Assembly: GCA_000384935.1 (NCBI GenBank)
Contig: ARRA01000003.1
Location: forward strand, 62,001 to 126,000
Length of the DNA: 64,000 nucleotides
Source: a gamma proteobacterium SCGC AAA076-P13
GTDB lineage: Bacteria > Pseudomonadota > Gammaproteobacteria > Magnimaribacterales > D2472
Direction of reading: 5' to 3'
The notes under the pieces are model-generated. The model was given only the letters and a program-made list of their open reading frames with translations. It searched no databases and had not been told where the DNA came from. Numbering within the stretch: the stretch's first letter is position 1; the number at the start of each line of letters is the position of its first letter. Shown here piece after piece: positions 12,082 through 19,004 of the stretch. The position numbers and the translations under genes are program-made.

Positions 12082-12157
12082 GCCGGTATAGCTCAGTTGG
12101 TAGAGCAACTGATTTGTAATCAGTAGGTCCCGAGTTCGACTCTTGGTGCCGGCACCA
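12082..12157 (+). tRNA. tRNA-Thr (TGT anticodon)
   Basis: 76 bases. The acceptor stem GCCGGTA pairs with TGCCGGC (one G-T pair), the D arm is TAGCTCAGTTGGTAGAGCA, the anticodon stem is ACTGA/TCAGT with loop TTTGTAA (anticodon TGT), the T loop is GTTCGAC, and CCA is encoded. In E. coli the equivalent tRNA heads the thrU-tyrU-glyT-thrT-tufB cluster. Here it stands apart, on the opposite strand after msrA. Confidence 0.97.
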
Positions 12158-12162
12158 TATTC

Positions 12163-13428
12163 TTAATTTCTATAAGTATTTGGCTTATCAAAGTTTTTTG
12201 TATAGCGATCTCTTAGTCTAGTTGATCTGGTAGTAAGATCCATATCGATACCATTTATAAATACTTTCTCAGGCATGCTTGATGGTTCGAGAGGATCGGC
12301 CTCCCAAATAACTAAATCAGCAACTTTGCCTGGGCTTATGCTTCCTCTGTCTTCTATGTTAAATGAAGAGGCTACATTACTTGTTAAGGCTTTTATTGCT
12401 CCACCATATGACATGCCATTAGCAACAGCTATACCGGCCCCCTGCCTCATAAGATGAGAATTATGACTTCCATAATTAAACATCATCAAGACTCCAGCAT
12501 CTTCAAGTCTGCTCGATAAATTTTTGTTTGCAGCTAACTCATCAAAAGAATTAGGTATGTTATTTATAGGGTTAACTACTAAAGGTATTTTTGAGTCTGC
12601 TATCTGCCTAGAAACAAGGGTAGCTTCTTGAGCACCCATTATTATTAAATTAAGGTTATATTTTTTCTTCAGCTCAATAAGCTTAAGAATATCTGATGCC
12701 CTATTTGAGCTAATCATTAAAGGCATATTTTCATTAACTAGTTTGAATAAGGCCTTAACATCTCTTGGTTTGAGTTCTAAATAATCTGCGATTGATGAAG
12801 AATCAATTAAAGAATCTATATCTGTATTAGTCCTTACATCTTTAGCAGATATAGATGATGCGAAAGATAAAATATCATCTGTTAATGAAAGCATTTCAGA
12901 TCTTGATGATGAGCTGCTGCCTCCTATTCTTCCGATCATAACCATGTCTTGTTTGCTATCAATATTTAGATTGCTATCTAAAACAAAAAAAGATCCCAAG
13001 CCGCCAATAGGGCTAGAGGTATTTCTTGGAAGAGTGATTGCGGATGTAATACCATTTGACCTGTTCCAAGGTATTAATGTTGAGTTTGGATTAAATGCAT
13101 CATGGATGCTAAACCCAATGCTATAAACATTAGATTCATCGTCTCTTGTAACACTTAATGCACCAATTTCTACGATTCCTATTTCTGTAGCAGAAGCTAT
13201 AAATCCTGGAGTAACAATCTTTCCATCAGCATCTATGACTTGATCTCCCTGTATTAGAGATTTTGAAACTTTTTTGATTAGGCCATCTTCAATTAATATA
13301 TTTCCAGAAAATGGGTTGTCATCTATTCCGTTATATATGGTTGCATTTTTAATAACAATGCTCTGAGCAAAAATTGTATTAGCACTGAAGATAAGAAGTG
13401 CTAAAAATAATATATTTTTGTTTATCAT
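12163..13428 (-). CDS. Exported amidohydrolase-family protein lacking metal ligands
   Basis: A 421-residue protein with a signal peptide (residues 1-21, ending IFAQ), followed by the amidohydrolase fold: the N-terminal beta part NATIYNGIDDNPFSGNILIEDG, the VTPGFI turn, and the C-terminal GSISPGKVADLVIWEADPLE that closes the composite beta-sandwich. The HxH motif expected after PGFI reads ASATEIG. No His stands at the usual second and third ligand positions, and the Asp at the strand-8 site is not evident (YGSHNSH instead). It starts right at the stop of the upstream paralogue (one-base overlap), so the pair is coupled. It may be a catalytically altered partner of the upstream enzyme. The substrate is unknown. 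Confidence 0.85.
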   Translation of the reverse strand: MINKNILFLALLIFSANTIFAQSIVIKNATIYNGIDDNPFSGNILIEDGLIKKVSKSLIQGDQVIDADGKIVTPGFIASATEIGIVEIGALSVTRDDESNVYSIGFSIHDAFNPNSTLIPWNRSNGITSAITLPRNTSSPIGGLGSFFVLDSNLNIDSKQDMVMIGRIGGSSSSSRSEMLSLTDDILSFASSISAKDVRTNTDIDSLIDSSSIADYLELKPRDVKALFKLVNENMPLMISSNRASDILKLIELKKKYNLNLIIMGAQEATLVSRQIADSKIPLVVNPINNIPNSFDELAANKNLSSRLEDAGVLMMFNYGSHNSHLMRQGAGIAVANGMSYGGAIKALTSNVASSFNIEDRGSISPGKVADLVIWEADPLEPSSMPEKVFINGIDMDLTTRSTRLRDRYTKNFDKPNTYRN

Positions 13429-14822
13429 TATTCTTGTATCCTATTTTTGGTTGGGTTTAATATGCCAAGATCAAAATCTGAATTCGGTACCAGTCCTTTT
13501 TCTTTATCAAATGCTATAGCTCCATCAATATAAACTTTTTCAGCAAGAGCATAGACACTGAAAGGATTTTGAGACCAAAGAACAACATCAGCATTTTTTC
13601 CTACTTGAAGTGAGCCAGTTTCTTCATATATACCTGCTGCTTTTGCGGGATTGCTAGTAATCCATTTCATAGCCCTGGCTTTAGATATTTTATATCCTGC
13701 CTTCAATCCGGCAGAAAGAGCTTTTGATGCTTCTTGATTAAGATGTTGGATTCCTATTTCACTGTCTGAATGAACTATTGCGCAACCAGTTCCATTTCTA
13801 GCTTGATCAACTATAGCCACATTGGCTTGCACCATATCATATGCTTCATGTTTAAAACCCCACCAGTCTGCCCATAAGGCTGCACAAATATTATTTTCTG
13901 CCAACAAATCAGCAATCTTATAAGCTTCAACTGCATGATGAAATGCTGTGATCTTGTAATTAAACTCTTTTGCAACATCTATCATCATTGCCATTTCACC
14001 GGCTCTATAGCAGTGGTTATGTACTAAAATTTCACCCCTTAAAACTCCTGCAAGAGTTTCTAGCTCTAAATCTCTTTTAGGTTTATATCCAATTTCTTTT
14101 GCTTCATCAGACTTTGATTCATATTCATCCAGACGACTTAAATAAGATTCAGCCTCTATCCAGGCCTTTCTATATCCAGCAATATTACCCATTCTTGTTG
14201 ATGGAGCTTGTTTTCTATTGCCATAAACTCTTTTTGGATTCTCTCCGCATGCCATCTTTAAAGTATGAGGAGCATTTGGAAATTTCATAGAATTTATAGT
14301 ATTTCTTTGAAGATTTTTAGCAGTTACACCTCTTCCTCCAATTAGGTTTGCTGAGCCAGGCAAAACATGGAAGGTGGTTACGCCACCTTTTAGTGCGAGT
14401 GCAAACTGAGGGTCTTGAGTCCAGATTGAATGTTCCGCCCATACATCAGCTGTAATTGGACTTGTAGATTCATTGCCATCAGAACTAGAAGAAACGCTAG
14501 GAGCTGAATAAACACCCATATGTGAATGTATATCAATAATCCCCGGAGTTATCCACTTACCAGATGCATCCACTTCTATAAGTTCAGGTGAGCCTGGTAA
14601 ATCAGTTCCCATTGCTATAATTTTGCCATCTTTTATTAAAAGATCAGTCTCAGAAAACTCATTACCCTCTCCATCATAGATATTTGCATTTCTAAATATT
14701 GTATTTGTAGAAGGCAATGGCTCATAAGATGATTCAAAAGGTGCTTTTTCGGCTAAAGAAATATTTGATATTGAAATTAGCGCGGTTAATAAAATTAATT
14801 TGGTATTATTTTTGTGCATCAA
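13428..14822 (-). CDS. Exported metal-dependent amidohydrolase (imidazolonepropionase-like)
   Basis: A 464-residue protein with a signal peptide (about 1-24, ending SLAE). The amidohydrolase pattern is complete: FRNANIYDGEG, ITPGIIDIHSHMG with the HxH pair near residue 98, ILVHNHCYRAGEM and FHHAVEAYKIA carrying further His ligands, and VHSDSEIG carrying the strand-8 Asp. The C-terminal GSLQVGKNADVVLWS closes the fold. In this family such proteins hydrolyse cyclic amides or act as peptidases on dipeptides; the substrate here cannot be told. It is first of a two-gene unit with the ligand-less paralogue and diverges from the alcohol dehydrogenase gene. Confidence 0.88.
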   Translation of the reverse strand: MMHKNNTKLILLTALISISNISLAEKAPFESSYEPLPSTNTIFRNANIYDGEGNEFSETDLLIKDGKIIAMGTDLPGSPELIEVDASGKWITPGIIDIHSHMGVYSAPSVSSSSDGNESTSPITADVWAEHSIWTQDPQFALALKGGVTTFHVLPGSANLIGGRGVTAKNLQRNTINSMKFPNAPHTLKMACGENPKRVYGNRKQAPSTRMGNIAGYRKAWIEAESYLSRLDEYESKSDEAKEIGYKPKRDLELETLAGVLRGEILVHNHCYRAGEMAMMIDVAKEFNYKITAFHHAVEAYKIADLLAENNICAALWADWWGFKHEAYDMVQANVAIVDQARNGTGCAIVHSDSEIGIQHLNQEASKALSAGLKAGYKISKARAMKWITSNPAKAAGIYEETGSLQVGKNADVVLWSQNPFSVYALAEKVYIDGAIAFDKEKGLVPNSDFDLGILNPTKNRIQE

Positions 14823-14900
14823 AAAAGTATATCTATATAGCTTTAAGCTGTAAAAAGAAATTTATCATTTATAATAAATATTACATACAATTTAGGGACT

Positions 14901-15956
14901 ATGAAATCTTATCAAGTTTTTGAAAATGCTCAGCCAATAAAAGAAGTTGAATTAGACACTCCTATTCCTGAAGGTGATGAGGTTCTAATTAAAACTATTG
15001 CTTGCGGTGTTTGTCATACTGATATTCATATTCATGATGGTTTTTTTGACATTGGTAATGGGAAAAAAATGGCCTCAAGGATGGTACAGCCTCTTGCTAT
15101 GGGTCACGAAGTTTTTGGTGAAGTAGTATCTTTTGGTCAGAATGTTAAAAATATTGAAGTTGGTAAAAAATTTGTAGTATATCCATGGATAGGCTGTGGC
15201 GAATGTGAGGCTTGTAAAGCGGATAATGAACATGAGTGTGGACCCTTAACTGCTGAAAACATAGGCGTTGCTGTTGATGGCGGTTACGGTGAATATGTTC
15301 TTGTAAAACATTCAAAATACCTTTTTGATGCAGGAAATACCCCTGATGATCTTGCAGGCAGCTATGCATGCAGAGGTCTAACTGCATACAGTTCATTGAA
15401 AAAAGCAAACCTTAAGCCCAATGAAAATAAGTTGGTAATTATTAGTGCTGGTGGGCTAGGTTTATTAGCTCTAAAAATTGCAAAGGCTGCATTTAATGTA
15501 AGTCCAATTGTAGTAGACATAGATGATTCAAAGCTTGAGATTGCAAAAGCTGCCGGGGCTTCTGAAGTTATCAACTCTTCTCATGAAGGCGCAAAAAAAA
15601 GAATTATGGATTTAACAGAAGGGGGAGCAACCACTGTTATTGATTATGTTGGTGCAGAAGCATCGATTCAATTTGGCTATGATTTATTTGGTTTTAATAA
15701 AAATGGGTTGTACATTCTCGTCGGAATGCTTGGCGGTAAGTTTGAAGTTCAACTTCCTTTAATGACATTTTCATCCAGGGTTTTGCAGGGATCCTATCTT
15801 GGAAGCATTCAAGAAATGGAAGAATTAATGGATCTTGTTAGGGCAGGAAAGATTGAGCCTGTTCCTGTTGAAGCTAGACACGTGTCTATGGCTAATGATA
15901 CTATCGCTGACCTTAAAGCTGGAAACATACCAGGATTGGTTTGTTTAAAGCATTAA
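14901..15956 (+). CDS. Zinc-dependent alcohol dehydrogenase (MDR family)
   Basis: A 351-residue medium-chain dehydrogenase. Catalytic-zinc ligands are Cys38 in ACGVCHTD, His in MGHEVFGE and Cys in YACRGLTAY. The structural-zinc lobe has four Cys (GCGECEACKADNEHECG). The Rossmann fold shows SAGGLGLLALKIA and then VVDIDD, where the acidic end favours NAD over NADP. Its substrate is unknown; the sequence resembles short-chain or aromatic alcohol dehydrogenases. It diverges from the amidohydrolases and is followed nine bases later by the small His/Cys protein, so it may share a transcript with the zinc-type uptake genes. It would itself need two zinc ions per subunit. Confidence 0.9.
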   Translation: MKSYQVFENAQPIKEVELDTPIPEGDEVLIKTIACGVCHTDIHIHDGFFDIGNGKKMASRMVQPLAMGHEVFGEVVSFGQNVKNIEVGKKFVVYPWIGCGECEACKADNEHECGPLTAENIGVAVDGGYGEYVLVKHSKYLFDAGNTPDDLAGSYACRGLTAYSSLKKANLKPNENKLVIISAGGLGLLALKIAKAAFNVSPIVVDIDDSKLEIAKAAGASEVINSSHEGAKKRIMDLTEGGATTVIDYVGAEASIQFGYDLFGFNKNGLYILVGMLGGKFEVQLPLMTFSSRVLQGSYLGSIQEMEELMDLVRAGKIEPVPVEARHVSMANDTIADLKAGNIPGLVCLKH

Positions 15957-15964
15957 AATAAAAT

Positions 15965-16237
15965 ATGAAAAAGTTTAATAGAAATATAATTACTTTTGCA
16001 GCAGGCTTTCTGTTTGTTGCTGCCATTTCGTCCGACCCTATAATTCATGAACATTTCGAAGACATACATTCATCAGTTGAATGTGACCTTTGTGAAAATA
16101 AAACGCTAGATACCGCACAATCTCAAGCAAAAATAGCTAAAGTTTCATTAACAGAATCAAGATCAGATAAATTAGAAAAAGATCTCTTTTCCCCATATTT
16201 TCATAATTTCAAATCAAGGGCTCCACCAAAAACTTAA
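15965..16237 (+). CDS. Small exported His/Cys protein, possible metal binder
   Basis: 90 residues, not recognised with confidence. Residues 1-22 look like an uncleaved or cleaved signal (FAAGFLFVAAIS). Then comes H28-x-H30-x4-H35-x4-C40-x2-C43, a spacing suited to binding a transition metal. The chain ends with FKSRAPPKT; a C-terminal RAPP-like tail is reminiscent of short DUF2946-type exported proteins, but I cannot confirm that. It lies nine bases after the dehydrogenase and 41 bases before the zinc-type TonB receptor, which suggests a role as periplasmic metal carrier or sensor for that system. Reading frame and position argue for a real gene. Confidence 0.7.
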   Translation: MKKFNRNIITFAAGFLFVAAISSDPIIHEHFEDIHSSVECDLCENKTLDTAQSQAKIAKVSLTESRSDKLEKDLFSPYFHNFKSRAPPKT

Positions 16238-16278
16238 ATTTTTAATTTTTAATTTTTAATTTTTTTTAAGGAGTTCAC

Positions 16279-18456
16279 ATGAACAAATTTTTCAACGCAT
16301 TTATTGTTATGACAGCATCATCGATGTTTTCTTTATCAATTCTTGCACAAGATGTCGAAGAAATAGTGGTTACATCTGCTTTAATAGATTCCACTGAAAT
16401 TACCAATCCCCTCTATGTTATTAATGGAGATGAGATTGTTAATGATGCAACAACAAGCCTAGGTGATGCTATAGATGGATATCTAGGGATATCTATGGCA
16501 GATTATGGTGCCGCTGTTGGACAGCCAATAATAAGAGGAATGTCAGGCCCAAGAATCAAAATCCTCAAAAATGGAATGGTTAATAGAGACGTATCTGGAC
16601 TAGGGGCCGACCATTTAAATGATGTTGATTTAAATGATATTCAACAAATCGAAATTGTAAAAGGTCCATCTTCTTTGCTTTACGCTAACGGAACGATTGG
16701 AGGAATAATTAATGTAGTAGATGATTGTATTGCTGCTATGAATTTTGAAATTCCGGAAGTAAAAATAGGATATGAAACTCAATCCGTCAATGATGGTAGT
16801 TCTGAGTTTGTTAATTTAAAAAGGAATATTAATGGCTTTAATATAAATTTTGGTTATAAAAATTCTGAATTTGGAAACTATGACATACCTAATGGAGCCA
16901 TTCTCCATGAAGAAGAACATGAAGATGAGCATGGTGATGAGCATGAGGAAGGTCTTGGATATGTTAATAATTCTGATTTTGCAGTTGAAGCAACAAAATT
17001 TGGAATTTCAAAAGTAGGAGATTGGGGCTATGTAGGTCTTTCCGTAGACAGCCTTAAAAGTGTCTATGGTATTCCCTTCCATGGCGATGAGCATGAAGAA
17101 GAGCATGCTGATGAAGAAGAGCATGAAGAGGAAAGAATATTTTCCACTACTGACTCAGAAAGCTTCACAATCAAAGGGTCTTATAATGTTAACGGCGATT
17201 TAGTAAAGAAAATAGACTATACATATAGAGATAGCGATTACACTTTGACTGAAGCTCATGCTGAAGAAGAAGGCCATGAAGAGCATGAAGAAGAAGAGGA
17301 ACATGTAGAGCATGCGCCAACAAATTTCATTAATAATGCTACTGAATATGGTGCGATTTTCGATATGTCTAACGATGTTATGACTCAAAAATTCTCATTC
17401 AATTACGTTGACGAAAATACTTCAATCTTTGGAGAAGAAGTATTTATGAATCCTGCAAATAATGAGGTGCTAACACTTGGTTATTTTGTAGGTAGGGACT
17501 TTGATCCATTTCATCTTGATTTTGGTATGAGGCTAGATCAAATAGATAGATCTGGAACTGTAACAGACCAAGATCATGGAGATATTGACAGCTACAATGT
17601 TAATGAAAATACAAATAGTTTTGCCATAAGCATTGGCAGAGATCTTACTGATAGCTTAGATATAAATTTAGGTTTTTCAAGCGTAGAAAGAATGCCTTCA
17701 GTTATTGAGCTGTTTATGAATGGCCCTCACTTAGCTACAGGACGATTTGAGGTTGGCGACCCAACATTAAGCAGTGAAACATCAAATAATATAGATATCT
17801 CATTTAATTTTGATAATGGTGAATACTTTGGTTATGCAAGCTTCTACATTAACGATGTTGATAATTACATCACTCTTATGGACGAGGATGATGACCATGA
17901 AATGCATGGAGATGAACATCATGAAGATGAAGATGAGAATCATGAAGATGAAGGTGAGCATCATGAAGATGAAGATGACGATGGTCATGGAAACTTAATA
18001 CATGCAAATTATATCCAAGAAGATGCAGAGTTTGATGGATATGAAATAGAGTTTGGAAGAACTATTGATCTTGGCAAAGGACAACTTAAATTGTCTTTTG
18101 GTAGAGATGTGGTAAATGCTAAATTCTCTGATGGGCATAATGTTCCCAGAATAAATCCATCAAGAAATGTATATTCATTATCGTATGCACAGGAAGATGT
18201 AGTCTTTAAACTTGATCTAAAAGATGTAGCAAAACAAAATGATTTTGGTGAAGGTGAAAGTGCAACTGATGCATACCAAATGCTAGATACTAGGGTAACT
18301 AAAACATTTAATCTAAATGGAAGTAGTAACCTTAAAGTAACATTATTTGGTAAGAACTTACTTGATGAAGTGGCTAGAAATCATTCCTCATTTGTAAAAA
18401 ATGAGGTTCCATTGCCTGGAAGAAATTATGGAATTAAGTTTAATTTAACTTATTAA
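16279..18456 (+). CDS. ZnuD-like TonB-dependent receptor with His/acidic-rich loops
   Basis: A 725-residue outer-membrane receptor. The signal peptide is about residues 1-24 (SILAQ), followed by the TonB-box-like EEIVVTSAL, a plug domain with IEIVKGPSSLLYANGTIGG, and a barrel ending in a C-terminal aromatic strand (NYGIKFNLTY). Four segments are packed with His, Asp and Glu: near residues 209-225, 269-286, 327-346 and 532-572. Such loops are the hallmark of ZnuD-type receptors, which capture zinc before plug-mediated entry. Copper or nickel cannot be excluded from sequence. AAGGAG stands six bases before the ATG. Zur-type control is plausible, but I saw no convincing operator. Confidence 0.9.
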   Translation: MNKFFNAFIVMTASSMFSLSILAQDVEEIVVTSALIDSTEITNPLYVINGDEIVNDATTSLGDAIDGYLGISMADYGAAVGQPIIRGMSGPRIKILKNGMVNRDVSGLGADHLNDVDLNDIQQIEIVKGPSSLLYANGTIGGIINVVDDCIAAMNFEIPEVKIGYETQSVNDGSSEFVNLKRNINGFNINFGYKNSEFGNYDIPNGAILHEEEHEDEHGDEHEEGLGYVNNSDFAVEATKFGISKVGDWGYVGLSVDSLKSVYGIPFHGDEHEEEHADEEEHEEERIFSTTDSESFTIKGSYNVNGDLVKKIDYTYRDSDYTLTEAHAEEEGHEEHEEEEEHVEHAPTNFINNATEYGAIFDMSNDVMTQKFSFNYVDENTSIFGEEVFMNPANNEVLTLGYFVGRDFDPFHLDFGMRLDQIDRSGTVTDQDHGDIDSYNVNENTNSFAISIGRDLTDSLDINLGFSSVERMPSVIELFMNGPHLATGRFEVGDPTLSSETSNNIDISFNFDNGEYFGYASFYINDVDNYITLMDEDDDHEMHGDEHHEDEDENHEDEGEHHEDEDDDGHGNLIHANYIQEDAEFDGYEIEFGRTIDLGKGQLKLSFGRDVVNAKFSDGHNVPRINPSRNVYSLSYAQEDVVFKLDLKDVAKQNDFGEGESATDAYQMLDTRVTKTFNLNGSSNLKVTLFGKNLLDEVARNHSSFVKNEVPLPGRNYGIKFNLTY

Positions 18457-18474
18457 GTATCTATAATTTATAAT

Positions 18475-18513
18475 CTCAAAACCCATAATTTATATGGGTT
18501 TTGAGGTTTTTAA
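18475..18513 (+). terminator. Intrinsic terminator after the zinc-type receptor
   Basis: A 13-bp perfect stem, CTCAAAACCCATA (18475-18487) with TATGGGTTTTGAG (18493-18505), has a five-base loop and is followed by GTTTTTAAT. The hairpin lies just before the MerC-like gene, so it would separate or attenuate expression of that gene relative to the receptor. Confidence 0.8.
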
Positions 18514-18521
18514 TAAAACTT

Positions 18522-18923
18522 ATGATGAATGCGCAATTAACTTCTGACAAACTAGCAATTACTTTATCTGCAGTCTGTGTTGCTCATTGCTTTCTTACCC
18601 CTTCTCTTTTAATGTTTTCTTCAGGATTTTTATTTTCTTTTCTTGAAAACGAATTAATTCACAAATTAATTTTATTATGCACATTACCGATTAGTGTTTT
18701 GGCCCTAGCTCTAGGTTATCAGAATCATAAAACTATAAACTTTCTTCTTATAGGAGTTATTGGTTTGACCATGCTTGTTGGGGCAATTTTTTTGGGTGAG
18801 ATTTTATTTGGAGAATTCGGTGAAAAAGGTCTAACTTTAATAGGATCTATTTTCATAGCCTACTCACACTACAATAACTATAGAATATGTATTGACTCAG
18901 ATTGTTTGTGTCATGACGAGTAG
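18522..18923 (+). CDS. MerC-domain inner-membrane protein
   Basis: 133 residues from the ATG at 18522 (a second ATG follows at 18525). An in-frame TTG at 18501 also exists, but it lies inside the terminator hairpin. Four hydrophobic spans are visible. The first carries the MerC signature AVCVAHCF with the Cys pair C19/C23, and the C-terminus has CIDSDCLCHDE with three Cys. MerC proteins take up Hg(II) in mercury resistance, but many homologues sit beside zinc receptors with no mer genes near. Next to a ZnuD-like receptor the likely role is metal movement or sensing at the inner membrane. No merA, merR or merT is present in the window. Confidence 0.82.
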   Translation: MMNAQLTSDKLAITLSAVCVAHCFLTPSLLMFSSGFLFSFLENELIHKLILLCTLPISVLALALGYQNHKTINFLLIGVIGLTMLVGAIFLGEILFGEFGEKGLTLIGSIFIAYSHYNNYRICIDSDCLCHDE

Positions 18924-18977
18924 AAACTTATACAAATATATTTTTTAGTCACTTTCTTGAACTAATGTCTTGTAAAA

Positions 18978-18997
18978 TGCATTTTTTATAAAATGCA
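18978..18997 (+). repeat. Inverted repeat just before the second TonB receptor
   Basis: TGCATTTT (18978-18985) and AAAATGCA (18990-18997) form an eight-bp stem with a four-base loop, ending seven bases before the receptor ATG. No Shine-Dalgarno sequence is visible there. It could be a regulator-binding palindrome or a hairpin covering the start. It lacks a T-run, so it is not a terminator. Confidence 0.45.
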
Positions 18998-19004
18998 AAA
19001 ATAA

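Noticed and set aside
17800-17998. Repetitive small open frames, Met/Ile-rich, within the receptor loop
   Set aside because: They are shadows of the CATGAAGAT repeats in other frames.
18522-18923. Mercury-resistance operon
   Set aside because: Only the MerC-like protein is present; no merR, merT, merP or merA nearby.
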